A stretch of DNA of 64,000 bases from Scytonema millei VB511283 (lineage in GTDB: Bacteria > Cyanobacteriota > Cyanobacteriia > Cyanobacteriales > Chroococcidiopsidaceae), in NCBI RefSeq assembly GCF_000817735.3, contig NZ_JTJC03000001.1:124001-188000 (forward strand), read 5' to 3'. The position numbers were made by a program, and so were the translations under genes. Shown in pieces: positions 8,858-18,109 of this stretch; position 1 is the first letter of the stretch, and the number at the start of each line of letters is the position of its first letter. The notes below the pieces were generated by a model. It made no database searches. It was not told the origin of the DNA and saw only the letters and a list, made by a program, of their open reading frames with translations.

Positions 8858-10054
8858 ATGAAAAAAATTATGTTTTACTGTCAATATTTGAGTGGTATGG
8901 GACATTTAGTTCGCAGCTCAGAAATTGTGCAAAACTTAGCAAAATATTTTCAAGTTTATTTTATTGTTGGTGGTCCTCAAATTCAAGGTTTTGAACTACC
9001 AACACAAGTAGAAGTTATTCGACTACCTGCAATATGGCTAGAAGAGGGAAAATTTACAGTTGGGGATAGTCCATTTACCGTTGAGGAAGTGAAAGAAGCT
9101 AGGAAAAAGATCTTAATTACAGAATGCGATCGCATCAAACCTGACTGTTTAATTACAGAATTTTTTCCTTTTGGTAGACACAAGCTACTCTTCGAGCTAA
9201 TTCCCTTAGTCGAATATCTAAAAGCGACAAGTCCTAAAACCAAAATTGTTTCTAGCTTGCGTGACGTTATCGGAAAAGAAAGCGCTCCTGAAGAAGAGAA
9301 AACAATTTGCGATCTCATGAATCGGTATTTCGATTTGCTCCTGTTTCATGCCGATTCTCGCTTTCAAACTTTTTCGGATAGTTTTGCTAGACATAAAGAA
9401 ATTAAAGCTGAAATTGTCCATACAGGATTTGTAACACAACTACCAAAAATCACCTTTACACCTTTTGATGAATTGTGGAATGAAGCTGGTTTAGATACTG
9501 TCAAAATTGTAGCAAGTATAGGTGGTGGCAGAATCGGTCATGAAGTACTAGAAACACTGATTAGATCGAGTGCGATATTGAGCCAAAGCTTACCTCATGT
9601 AATCAAGATATTTACTGGCTCGTTTATGCCAGCAGAAAAGGTGGCACACCTCAGAAAATTGGCTAGCGATCGCGACAATATTCAAATTGAAACTTATACC
9701 CCAAAACTACTTGAATACATGCAGACGGCAGATATTTCTATTAGTTTGGGCGGTTACAATACCACAATGAATATTCTGAGTACGGGAGTCCGTGCCATTG
9801 TAATTCCTATTGGTCACGAACAGGTGGATAAAGAACAGTTACACAGAACGCAAAAGTTAGAAAATTTAGGGCTGATCGATAGCATTCATCCTCAAGACTT
9901 GTCGCCCCTAAATTTATCTGAAAAAATTGTCAATTGCTTATATAAAAACACATTAAATAATTCAGAAATGTTCGATCTTCAAGGAGCTGAAAACACGGCT
10001 AATTTCTTAAAAAGCTTTCTCAATTCTCAGACTGCGGTTTTAAGCCTTGTTTGA
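8858..10054 (+). CDS. Predicted glycosyltransferase, COG4671/MurG-like GT-B fold (second copy)
   Basis: 398 residues, paralogous to the gene just upstream. It begins MKKIMFYCQYLSGMGHLVRS and keeps the C-terminal donor-site pattern SLGGYNTTMNILSTG followed by PIGHEQVDKEQLHRTQKL. The two proteins align over their whole length but are clearly diverged, so the duplication is old or the copies have different substrates. No strong Shine-Dalgarno is visible; coupling to the upstream gene is likely. It acts in the same surface glycan pathway by position. Confidence 0.8.
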   Translation: MKKIMFYCQYLSGMGHLVRSSEIVQNLAKYFQVYFIVGGPQIQGFELPTQVEVIRLPAIWLEEGKFTVGDSPFTVEEVKEARKKILITECDRIKPDCLITEFFPFGRHKLLFELIPLVEYLKATSPKTKIVSSLRDVIGKESAPEEEKTICDLMNRYFDLLLFHADSRFQTFSDSFARHKEIKAEIVHTGFVTQLPKITFTPFDELWNEAGLDTVKIVASIGGGRIGHEVLETLIRSSAILSQSLPHVIKIFTGSFMPAEKVAHLRKLASDRDNIQIETYTPKLLEYMQTADISISLGGYNTTMNILSTGVRAIVIPIGHEQVDKEQLHRTQKLENLGLIDSIHPQDLSPLNLSEKIVNCLYKNTLNNSEMFDLQGAENTANFLKSFLNSQTAVLSLV

Positions 10055-10138
10055 CTATCTTTGACTAATTTAACCTACCGATCGCTTTCTTCACACGCAC
10101 CACGTACCACACACCATTAATTAAAGGAGAACTACTAA

Positions 10139-11992
10139 ATGGGTCAGCGCCCCAAAGAAAAAGATTTAAGAGGAGTAATACCAGGTCTTGTAAGAATTCT
10201 GAGAAAGTTTTCTCCCTATATCCGCAAGCAAAGACTGACAATTATTGGCGCTTTTTTCGCTTTGTTAATAGAAACAGGTTTACGATTACTAGAACCTTGG
10301 CCTCTAAAGTATGTTTTTGATAATATTCTAATTCCCGCTCACAATAACTCTCCTAATATCCCTAATATCTTTGGACTTAATTCAGTTATGCTGCTGACTT
10401 TATCAGCCCTAGCAATAGTTGGCATTACTGGACTGGGTAGCATGGCAGCATATTTGAGTACTTATGGTATGTCTTTGGCTGTTGTAGAGGTATTATCTGA
10501 GGTACGCGGTCAAGTGTTCGATCGCTTGCAGCGTCTCTCTCTTTCCTTTCACCAACAACATAAAAGCGGCGACTTAATTACTCGCGTCACGGCTGATATT
10601 GAAAAGATGCGGTTGGTGACGATCAAAACTGCTCTACCTTTATTGACCAACATTATTTCTCTACTAGGAATGTTGGCAATTATGTATTGGCTGAACTGGG
10701 AATTAGCATTAGTTGCAACAGCAATATTTCCACTCCTAACTCTACTTACGAGTAAAACAATCGGTCGCATTCGTAGTTTTGCCAAACAACATCGCGATTC
10801 TGAAGGTGTTTTAGCAGCGACAACGGGTGAAACTATTGGCGCGATTAAAGTCGTACAAGTCCTTTCTTTGCAGGAGATGCTACATAGCATTTTCGCAGCG
10901 CAAAACCAAAAAAGTTTAGATGAGGCGATCGAATCTTTAAAACTTTCAGCAGCATTAGAAAGAACGGTACAAGTCCTGATGGCAGTCATTATCGCCGCAG
11001 TTTTGTGGCGCGGCTCCCATGTAGTTCTACACAAGGGACTTACTCCTGGCGAATTATTAGTATTTATGACTTATTTAAAAAATGCTTTTGAACCGATGCG
11101 AAAACTTTCCACTCAAGTCGGGCAGATTGCTAAAGCGACGGCTTCTGGTGAAAGGGTGGTGGAGTTATTGGACTACGAACCCAACGTGCGTGACTTACCA
11201 GGGGCAAAAAAAGCACATCCTTTCTTTGGGGCAATCCGGTTTGAAAATGTCTCTTTTGGCTACAGTACAGGTAAGGAAATCTTAAAAAATGTTAGCTTTG
11301 CCGTTCAGCCAGGGCAACAAGTAGCGGTGGTGGGTCCTTCTGGAAGCGGTAAATCGACTCTTTTGAGTTTAATTCTCCGCCTGTATGACCCTGATTCCGG
11401 TCGAATTTTAATTGACAGTCAAGATTTACGCGAATACACCCTAGATTCCCTGCGGCAGCAAATTAGCGTAGTTTTGCAAGATAGCGTTTTGTTTGCAGTT
11501 AGCGTACAAGAAAATATTGCTTACGGGAAACTAGGATCTTCTCGCAAAGAAGTAGAGCAAGCCGCCCGTCTTGCTAATGCTCATGAATTCATCATGCAAC
11601 TGCCTCAAGGCTACGATACAGTTTTGGGCGAACGGGGTGGAACGCTATCGGGCGGACAAAGACAAAGAATTGCGATCGCCCGGGCGGCGATCCGTCAAGC
11701 ACCGATTGTGATTCTGGACGAACCGACTACGGGATTAGACAGTGCTAGCGAACAAATTGTCAACGCAGCCTTAGAAAAACTTACTGAGGAGCGGACGACA
11801 TTTACAATCTCCCACAATCTCAGAGCAGTGCAACACGCAGATATCATCCTCTATGTTGAGGGAGGCAGCATTTTAGAACAGGGGACGCATAGCGAACTGA
11901 TGCGTCTGGGCGGACATTATGCCACCTTGTACCAGATGCAAAGCATTATTGATAGCGAGCAAACAGGAGATACTTATGCGATCGAAGCATGA
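10139..11992 (+). CDS. ABC exporter, fused membrane and ATPase domains (MsbA-like)
   Basis: 617 residues. A six-helix type I exporter domain (about 30-335; GAFFALLIETGLRLLEPWPL and later helices) is followed by a nucleotide-binding domain with Walker A GPSGSGKST, signature LSGGQRQR, Walker B IVILDEPT and the H-loop in FTISHNL. It should work as a homodimer in the inner membrane exporting a lipid-linked or hydrophobic substrate; neighbours suggest a glycolipid or glycan precursor. AAAGGAGA lies about nine bases before the ATG. Its last 17 bases overlap the phosphatase gene, indicating translational coupling. Confidence 0.92.
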   Translation: MGQRPKEKDLRGVIPGLVRILRKFSPYIRKQRLTIIGAFFALLIETGLRLLEPWPLKYVFDNILIPAHNNSPNIPNIFGLNSVMLLTLSALAIVGITGLGSMAAYLSTYGMSLAVVEVLSEVRGQVFDRLQRLSLSFHQQHKSGDLITRVTADIEKMRLVTIKTALPLLTNIISLLGMLAIMYWLNWELALVATAIFPLLTLLTSKTIGRIRSFAKQHRDSEGVLAATTGETIGAIKVVQVLSLQEMLHSIFAAQNQKSLDEAIESLKLSAALERTVQVLMAVIIAAVLWRGSHVVLHKGLTPGELLVFMTYLKNAFEPMRKLSTQVGQIAKATASGERVVELLDYEPNVRDLPGAKKAHPFFGAIRFENVSFGYSTGKEILKNVSFAVQPGQQVAVVGPSGSGKSTLLSLILRLYDPDSGRILIDSQDLREYTLDSLRQQISVVLQDSVLFAVSVQENIAYGKLGSSRKEVEQAARLANAHEFIMQLPQGYDTVLGERGGTLSGGQRQRIAIARAAIRQAPIVILDEPTTGLDSASEQIVNAALEKLTEERTTFTISHNLRAVQHADIILYVEGGSILEQGTHSELMRLGGHYATLYQMQSIIDSEQTGDTYAIEA

Positions 11993-13379
11993 GGAAAATC
12001 GAGCAACCCGCGTTATTTTAGTACGCCACGGGCAGAGTACTTACAATGCCCTCGGTCTCTACCAAGGTAGCAGCGATGAGTCAGTATTAACTGAAGTAGG
12101 GCGTAGCGACGCGCGTTTAACTGGCGATTTTCTCAAAGGAGTAGTATTTGATGCTATCTACTCCAGTTCTTTAAAACGGGTGCAGGAAACTGCCAAAGAG
12201 ATTGTGAGAGTCATCTCCCCCCATATCCAAATAAGGGTGACAGACAAGTTACGCGAAACCGATCTCCCGGCATGGCAAGGATTGTCATTTCAATACGTGC
12301 GCGAAAACTTCGCCCAGGAATATCGCCTTTGGAAGCAACACCCCCATTTATTCGAGATGGAGTTACGTGCTGTCGGTGAGACAGTAGGCAGACAAAGGGA
12401 GAAGAGAGCTGGGGAAGTTGGGGAAGCAACTCAAAATTCAAAATTCAAAATTCAAAATTCAAAATTCATTCCGAATTCTCCCCACTACACCCCACACCCC
12501 ACACCCTACACCCCGTCAACCGTCAACTGTCAACCGTCTTCACGCAGTGTAGCGTCAACCGTCAACCGTCAACTGTCAACCATCAACTGTCAACCCCAAA
12601 AATTCTTTCCCGCTCTCGATTTATATCAAAGGGTGCGAGAGTTTTGGCAAGAAATATTACCGCGCCACAGGGGACAAACCGTTTTACTCGTGACTCATGG
12701 CGGAACCAACCGCGCCTTGATAAGCACGGCTTTGGGAATTAAACCCGATCGCTATCATTGCATTCAGCAGTCTAACTGCGGCATCAGCGTTCTAAATTTT
12801 CCTGACGGTTTTCTGGAGTCAGGGCAATTGGAAGCAATGAATTTAAATACTCATGTAGGAGAACACTTACCCAAGCCTCAAGAAGGGGGTAAAGGTTTAC
12901 GGCTGTTGCTCGTACCTTCTGGGACAAATGCAGTACAAACTCAAAGCATAGCTAAGTTTCTTAAACAAGTGCGAATCGACTTTAGCCTCAATAGCATACT
13001 TGACTCCTACCACATTACGGTGCAACAAATTCTGCAACACCATCCAGAAACGGTACAGTTTGAGGTATTGCGAGAAGATATTCCTGAAGCTTGGCAAACA
13101 GTCATTAGTAAAAGAAGTAAGACTAGTTCCGAGCAATTGACGACTGGTTTAGTTATGGCAAGTGAAGATGCGATCGCTCGTTTAATCGGTCATATTTTCG
13201 GTACAAATTCAAATAGTTCTGAACGAATATTAGTTAAAAAAGGAACGATAAGTTGTTTGCAATATCCAGGCGATCGCCATCCACTAATTTTACAGGCAAT
13301 GAATATTTTAACTAATCAAAATGACTTGATTCATAAATCAGATTTAGGGTGGTCAATGTCCAACACAATAACTTTTTAA
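11976..13379 (+). CDS. Histidine phosphatase (phosphoglycerate-mutase superfamily) with repeat-encoded insert
   Basis: 467 residues from ATG 11976, chosen because AGGAGA lies five bases upstream; the gene overlaps the ABC exporter by 17 bases. The catalytic RHG motif is VRHGQSTYN (H18) and the second catalytic histidine is in LLVTHGGTNR at about 229-238. Between them, residues about 135-208 are encoded by intergenic-type repeats: five TCAAAAT heptamers (12431-12465), a CACCCCA run, and GTCAACC units (12515-12538 and 12554-12595). The frame stays open throughout. A C-terminal region of about 180 residues (LRLLLVPSGTNAVQTQS onward) is conserved-looking but not assigned. Either a phosphosugar phosphatase for the glycan pathway or a signalling phosphatase would fit. 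Confidence 0.85.
   Translation: MRSKHEENRATRVILVRHGQSTYNALGLYQGSSDESVLTEVGRSDARLTGDFLKGVVFDAIYSSSLKRVQETAKEIVRVISPHIQIRVTDKLRETDLPAWQGLSFQYVRENFAQEYRLWKQHPHLFEMELRAVGETVGRQREKRAGEVGEATQNSKFKIQNSKFIPNSPHYTPHPTPYTPSTVNCQPSSRSVASTVNRQLSTINCQPQKFFPALDLYQRVREFWQEILPRHRGQTVLLVTHGGTNRALISTALGIKPDRYHCIQQSNCGISVLNFPDGFLESGQLEAMNLNTHVGEHLPKPQEGGKGLRLLLVPSGTNAVQTQSIAKFLKQVRIDFSLNSILDSYHITVQQILQHHPETVQFEVLREDIPEAWQTVISKRSKTSSEQLTTGLVMASEDAIARLIGHIFGTNSNSSERILVKKGTISCLQYPGDRHPLILQAMNILTNQNDLIHKSDLGWSMSNTITF
12376..12600. repeat. Composite heptamer repeat inside the phosphatase gene
   Basis: Three tandem heptamer families lie end to end inside the coding sequence: TCAAAAT x5, CACCCCA-type, and GTCAACC-type. 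The GTCAACC run is interrupted by CGTCTTCACGCAGTGTAGCG, a spacer that reappears in related form (reverse complement) in the intergenic tract at 17150-17205, so the block looks copied from an intergenic mosaic. Confidence 0.8.
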
Positions 13380-13429
13380 TCGAGGAATAAACAACTCACA
13401 AACAACTAATGATCGACGACCAATAACTA

Positions 13430-14734
13430 ATGGAAAAAACCATGAAAATCGCATTTATTGTCTGGCGCTTTCCAGTTTTATCAGAAGCCTTTATTCTGAA
13501 TCAAATTACTGGTTTGATCGATCGCGGTCATGATGTCCGCATCCATCCAGTTAATGGATTGCCTAAAAACTATACGGGTAAGATACACCCCGTGGTTGAA
13601 GAATATCAGTTAATGAAACGTACTTATTTTCCGCCAACAGTACCAGAAAAGTTTTTTCCTCGTCTGATTAAAGGATTAGGTTTATTTCTGAAAAATTTGA
13701 ATCGAGGTTCTTGGAAAACATTACAATTTTTTCAACCTGGTAAATATGATGCAGAAGTTGCGACTTTAAAATCTTTTTATAGAACTATAGCGCTACTTCA
13801 AAATGGTTCGTATGACATCATTCATTGTCAATTCGGTACGCTAGCGCCAATTGCTCTGGCTTATCGCGATGCTAACATTCTTCAAGGTAAGCTAATCACT
13901 ACATTTCGCGGTATTGATATTAGTAAATACGTTCAAGAAAATGGTATTACTGTCTACGACCAACTTTTTAGGGAAGGTGAGTTTTTCTTAGCAAATTGCG
14001 AATTTTTCCGCGATCGCGCGATAAGTTTAGGCTGCGATCCAACAAGAATTGTCGTTCATGGTTCAGGGTTGGATTGTAGTAAATTTACTTTTAAGCCACG
14101 TCATTTTCCCACTAACGGAAAAATCAAAATTGTCACAACAGGACGCTTAGTAGAAAAGAAAGGAATAGAATACGGTATTCGTGCCATTGCTAAGTTAGTC
14201 AAGACCTACTCAAATCTTGAATACAATATTATTGGTGACGGTGACTTAAAAGCCTACTTCGAGCAATTGATTACCGAATTAAATGTCGGTCATGTTGTTA
14301 AATTACTCGGTTGGAAGCAGCAAAAAGAAATTATCGAAATTCTCAATGATTGTCATATTTTTATGGCTCCTAGCGTCACGGCATCCGATGGCAATCAAGA
14401 TGCACCAGTTAATACTTTAAAAGAAGCAATGGCAATGGGATTACCTGTTATTAGTACTAGACATGGTGGCATTCCAGAATTAGTTCAAAATGGCATATCT
14501 GGATTCTTAGTTCCAGAGCGCGATGCTGATGCGATCGCTACAAAACTCGAATTTCTAATCGAACATCCTGAAGTTTGGCAAAGCATGGGAAAAGCTGGTC
14601 GAGAGCAAGTAGAAGCGAAATACGATATGAACAAATTGAACGATGAGTTAGTAGCAATCTACGAGCAAATGTTAAATGAAAAATTAAATCGAAAAACTTC
14701 AATCCAGAACCTTCAAAAACTAATGCATGTTTAG
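13430..14734 (+). CDS. GT4-family glycosyltransferase (colanic-acid type), copy A
   Basis: 434 residues, GT-B fold. The N-terminal acceptor domain begins IAFIVWRFPVLSEAFILNQI, and the C-terminal donor domain carries VTTGRLVEKKGIEYGIRA and the E-x7-E motif region in APVNTLKEAMAMGLPVIST. These are hallmarks of retaining GT4 enzymes of exopolysaccharide pathways. An internal ATG at 13442 gives a start matching the paralogue (MKIAF) and may be the true one; no strong ribosome site separates the two. The next gene encodes a close paralogue 35 bases away. Confidence 0.87.
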   Translation: MEKTMKIAFIVWRFPVLSEAFILNQITGLIDRGHDVRIHPVNGLPKNYTGKIHPVVEEYQLMKRTYFPPTVPEKFFPRLIKGLGLFLKNLNRGSWKTLQFFQPGKYDAEVATLKSFYRTIALLQNGSYDIIHCQFGTLAPIALAYRDANILQGKLITTFRGIDISKYVQENGITVYDQLFREGEFFLANCEFFRDRAISLGCDPTRIVVHGSGLDCSKFTFKPRHFPTNGKIKIVTTGRLVEKKGIEYGIRAIAKLVKTYSNLEYNIIGDGDLKAYFEQLITELNVGHVVKLLGWKQQKEIIEILNDCHIFMAPSVTASDGNQDAPVNTLKEAMAMGLPVISTRHGGIPELVQNGISGFLVPERDADAIATKLEFLIEHPEVWQSMGKAGREQVEAKYDMNKLNDELVAIYEQMLNEKLNRKTSIQNLQKLMHV

Positions 14735-14769
14735 AGCGAGATTTTTACAAAATAAAACTTTTACTCAAT

Positions 14770-16062
14770 ATGAAAATTGCATTTTTTGTTGCTCGATTTC
14801 CCGTTCTATCAGAGCCATTTATTCTGAATCAAATTGTTGGTGCGATTGAGCGCGGTCATGAAGTTGATATTTATTCCCTAGATGGCGCTCCCAAAGATCT
14901 ATCTAAAGTGCATCCTTTAGTCGAACAATATCAACTATTAGAACGAACTTTTTACGCACCCAATCGACCGGATAACGAGCTATGGCGTTGGCTGAAAGGT
15001 TTAAGTTTACTTGCAGTTAATTTCTACAAAAATCCTGCGGTCTGTTTGCAATTATTGAATACTTCTCGATACTTGAGTCAAGCAAAATCGCTGAAACTAC
15101 TTTATCGAGCTATGCCATTCTTAAATAAGAAAACGTACGACATTATTCACTGTCAATTTAGCACTTTGGGAGTGTTTGGCGTGTGGTTTCGTCAACTTGG
15201 ATTAATTGAAGGAAAATTAATCTCTACTTTTCGAGGCGCAGATATTAGTAAATTCTTACCCAAGTGGGGCGATCGCATTTATCAAGAAGTCTTTCAAGAA
15301 ACAGATTTTTTCTTAGCAAACTGTGAGTTTTTTAAAAACAAAGCAGTTGCCTTAGGATGCGATTCAAACAAGATCCACGTCCACGGTTCGGGAATTGATT
15401 GTAGTAAGTTTGCTTACAAACCTCGATTTTGTCCTGCTGATGGCAAAGTGAAAATTGCGACGACTGGACGTTTGGTAGAAAAGAAAGGAATTGAGTATGC
15501 GATCGCCGCAGTTGCCAAAGTTGCTCAAACTCACCCAAATGTTGAATACTACATTATTGGCGATGGAGAGTTAAAAACAGATTTAGAGCAATTAATTGCT
15601 GGGTTGAATGCCGATCGGTTTATCAAATTATTAGGCTGGAAACAACAAAAAGAAATTGTTGAAGTTCTCGATACTTGTCATATTTTTATGGCTCCTAGCG
15701 TCACTGGAGCTGATGGTAATCAAGATGCACCAGTCAATACTTTAAAAGAAGCAATGGCGATGGGATTACCTGTTATTAGTACTTTCCACGGTGGCATTCC
15801 CGAACTAGTAGAAGATGGCGTATCTGGGTTTTTAGTTCCAGAACGAGATGTTGAGGCGATCGCGCAAAAATTAAACTACCTAATCAAACATCCAGAACTT
15901 TGGCAACAAATCGGTTTATCTGGTCGAGCGCAAGTAGAAGCAAAATATGATATGGACAAGTTAAACGATGAATTAATTGAAATTTATCAACAGGTATTAG
16001 ATTCAAAATCACCTCAAAAAACCGTAAAGAAACGTAGTTTGGTAATCACGACAAATCGTTAG
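14770..16062 (+). CDS. GT4-family glycosyltransferase (colanic-acid type), copy B
   Basis: 430 residues, alignable end to end with the preceding gene and sharing long identical stretches (GRLVEKKGIEY, KLLGWKQQKEI, HIFMAPSVT, NQDAPVNTLKEAMAMGLPV), so the pair arose by tandem duplication. The N-terminal acceptor domain has diverged more than the donor domain, suggesting the same sugar donor with different acceptors, which is inference. The start ATG 14770 has no clear Shine-Dalgarno and probably depends on upstream translation. Confidence 0.87.
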   Translation: MKIAFFVARFPVLSEPFILNQIVGAIERGHEVDIYSLDGAPKDLSKVHPLVEQYQLLERTFYAPNRPDNELWRWLKGLSLLAVNFYKNPAVCLQLLNTSRYLSQAKSLKLLYRAMPFLNKKTYDIIHCQFSTLGVFGVWFRQLGLIEGKLISTFRGADISKFLPKWGDRIYQEVFQETDFFLANCEFFKNKAVALGCDSNKIHVHGSGIDCSKFAYKPRFCPADGKVKIATTGRLVEKKGIEYAIAAVAKVAQTHPNVEYYIIGDGELKTDLEQLIAGLNADRFIKLLGWKQQKEIVEVLDTCHIFMAPSVTGADGNQDAPVNTLKEAMAMGLPVISTFHGGIPELVEDGVSGFLVPERDVEAIAQKLNYLIKHPELWQQIGLSGRAQVEAKYDMDKLNDELIEIYQQVLDSKSPQKTVKKRSLVITTNR

Positions 16063-16081
16063 AATGGAGGAATAGATTGTA

Positions 16082-17119
16082 ATGAAACCTATAGTGACAA
16101 TCGTTGTTGTACCTCGCGAGCGTTTTAGCTGTACTCAAGCATCTCTAGAAAGCATTTACGCACACACTGATTTTCCCTTCAAGTTAATTTATGTTGATGG
16201 CAATTCTCCAGCAAAAGTACGACGATATTTAGAAACTCAAGCCCAAGAGAAGCAATTTGAAATTATTCGGACGAATTACTATCTTTCTCCCAACCACGCA
16301 CGCAACATCGGTTTGAGTCGGGTCGATACTAAATATTTAGTCTTTGTTGATAACGATGTCATAGTTTCTCCAGGCTGGTTAACCGCTTTAGTTAATTGTG
16401 CTGAAGAAACAGGAGCAACTGTGGTTGGTCCTTTAATGTGTGAAAAGCAACCTATCCACCAAAGAGTTCACTTTGCTGGTGGAGAAAGTCGTGTTGTCAC
16501 TGATGTGAAAGGTAGACGACATCTACGCGAAAAAATGTACAAACAAGGACATAACGCGGTAGAATTGCGTCCTCAATTGAAACGAACTCAAACTGAATTA
16601 GCAGAATTTCATTGCACTTTAGTCCGCCGAGAAATCTTCGATCGCATTGGCTATCTTGATGAAGCTATGCTCAACACCAAAGAACACCTTGACTTTTGCA
16701 TGACTGTAGCGCAAGTGGGAGGTACGGTCTATTTTGAGCCAGAGAGTTTAGTCACCTACGTACCGGGTCCACCTCTAGAATGGACGGATCTGCATTTTTA
16801 TATGCTGCGTTGGAGTGACGCTTGGACTTTAGGCAGCTTACAACGCCTGCGCGAAAAGTGGAATTTATCGGAAGACGGTTATTTCCAAACCAAGTATAAA
16901 AAATTGGGGGTCAGACGCATTGCCACAATTATTAAACCCTTCGTGCGTCAGGTAAGTTTTGGGTTTGAGAATAAGCCGTTGAAGAGAACCATGAAAAAAC
17001 TCGACCGAAAATTCAACCGCTATCTGAGCGATCGCTATGCCAAAATGCTGCCACAACGTAAACTGGAACTACCACCAATTCAGAAAGCAACTGTACCACC
17101 AGAGTTGGCTAAAGCGTGA
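16082..17119 (+). CDS. GT2-family glycosyltransferase (GT-A fold)
   Basis: 345 residues. The N-terminal GT-A fold has the nucleotide-binding pattern FKLIYVDGNSP and metal-binding DxD-like VFVDNDVIV at about residues 94-102. A later ETGATVVGPLMC and FHCTLVRREIFDRIGYLDE match rhamnosyl- and galactosyl-type GT2 enzymes. GGAGG lies 11 bases before the ATG. It is the last gene of the plus-strand glycan cluster; the donor sugar is not determinable. A repeat tract follows directly after the stop. Confidence 0.87.
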   Translation: MKPIVTIVVVPRERFSCTQASLESIYAHTDFPFKLIYVDGNSPAKVRRYLETQAQEKQFEIIRTNYYLSPNHARNIGLSRVDTKYLVFVDNDVIVSPGWLTALVNCAEETGATVVGPLMCEKQPIHQRVHFAGGESRVVTDVKGRRHLREKMYKQGHNAVELRPQLKRTQTELAEFHCTLVRREIFDRIGYLDEAMLNTKEHLDFCMTVAQVGGTVYFEPESLVTYVPGPPLEWTDLHFYMLRWSDAWTLGSLQRLREKWNLSEDGYFQTKYKKLGVRRIATIIKPFVRQVSFGFENKPLKRTMKKLDRKFNRYLSDRYAKMLPQRKLELPPIQKATVPPELAKA

Positions 17120-17139
17120 ATAAAATTGGTAATGGGTAG

Positions 17140-17280
17140 TTGATAGTTGGTAGTTGACGGTTGACAGTTGACGCGCTCCGCTACATGCCGTGAAGACGGT
17201 TAATGCTCCTCTGTTCTCTTCCCCCGACTCCCGACTCCCGACTCCCGACTCCCGACTCCCGACTCCCGAATCTTCACACC
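17140..17280. repeat. Composite intergenic heptamer tract
   Basis: GTTGACG/GTTGACA units (17150-17172), then a spacer CGCTCCGCTACATGCCGTG, then six perfect CCGACTC heptamers at 17224-17265 with a degenerate seventh, then a duplicated AATCTTCACACCTG. It separates the convergent GT2 and DUF938 genes. Confidence 0.85.
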
Positions 17281-17287
17281 TGAATCT

Positions 17288-17944
17288 TCACACCTGAAAA
17301 ATAACTGAAAGATTATTGGCTGGCATGGCATAAGTTTTAATTAAGGAAAGATTTTCGCTGCGTGCAACTGCGACAACATCATCTAGGTCGCGCACGCCCC
17401 ATTCTGGATTTTGTGCTTGTAAACTTTCATCAAAAGCAGCATTGCTAGGTGCAGTATGCTGACCCGCCTGTTTGAAGGGTCCGTACAAGTACAAAATACC
17501 CCCTGGTGGCAAAATTCGCCTTGCTCCTGCCATCAATCCCAGACAAGCCGACCAAGGGGCAATATGAATCATGTTAATGTTGGCGATCGCGACAATTGGA
17601 TCGCGCTGGAAATCTATACCATGTAAAGATTCTGGCAATTTGTCCCCTTCTACCACCCAAACCGGATCGCTAGCATCTAACGCCAGTGGTGGACATAAAT
17701 TATTTGTCGGACAAGATTCTCGCCAAGCTGCAATACTCTCTCGTGCTAATGGATTTGGATCGGATGGAATCCAGTTGCGCGGGTGAAGGTGAGGGGCAAA
17801 ATAAACTGCATGTTCTCCCGTACCACTGGAAACCTCTAACACCGTCCCTGTAGAAGGCAAAACTTGCAGCAGCACTTCTAGAATCGGCTTGCGGTTGCGT
17901 TGAGTAGCAGGAGCGTACTGTCGTCGGCTACTTGAATTGTTCAT
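17288..17944 (-). CDS. DUF938 family SAM-dependent methyltransferase-like protein
   Basis: 218 residues, about full length for the family. The N-terminus RRQYAPATQRNRKPILEVL and the SAM-binding loop VLEVSSGTGEHAVYFAPHL match the DUF938 class I methyltransferase-like family; IVAIANINMIHIAPW and a C-terminal LYGPFKQAGQHTAPSNAAFD are also diagnostic. The substrate is unknown for the family. The stop is followed at once by the repeat tract on its left. No strong ribosome site is seen before ATG 17944. Confidence 0.88.
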   Translation of the reverse strand: MNNSSSRRQYAPATQRNRKPILEVLLQVLPSTGTVLEVSSGTGEHAVYFAPHLHPRNWIPSDPNPLARESIAAWRESCPTNNLCPPLALDASDPVWVVEGDKLPESLHGIDFQRDPIVAIANINMIHIAPWSACLGLMAGARRILPPGGILYLYGPFKQAGQHTAPSNAAFDESLQAQNPEWGVRDLDDVVAVARSENLSLIKTYAMPANNLSVIFQV

Positions 17945-18002
17945 GCAGGTTATGGGGGCAACAGCTAGTGTAGTTCAGGAGTTACGAACTTGTAACCAGA
18001 GA

Positions 18003-18074
18003 TCTCGATCCCCCCTAGCCCCCCTTAAAAAGGAGGGGAAAAATGCCCCCTTTTTAAGGGGGTTGGGGGATCTC
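18003..18074. repeat. Long inverted repeat (C/G-tract palindrome)
   Basis: GATCCCCCCTAGCCCCCCTT with a following AAAAAGG pairs with CCTTTTTAAGGGGG and TTGGGGGATC across a short loop, giving a stem of roughly 30 bp. It lies between two minus-strand genes and resembles small mobile palindromes frequent in cyanobacterial intergenic DNA. It may also stop transcription. Confidence 0.7.
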
Positions 18075-18109
18075 ATCTGCATAACTCCTCATAGCTAATT
18101 TTAATTATT

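Noticed and set aside
11919-11975. Upstream extension of the histidine phosphatase
   Set aside because: The added 19 residues lie inside the ABC exporter frame and are not family-like. ATG 11976 has AGGAGA five bases upstream.
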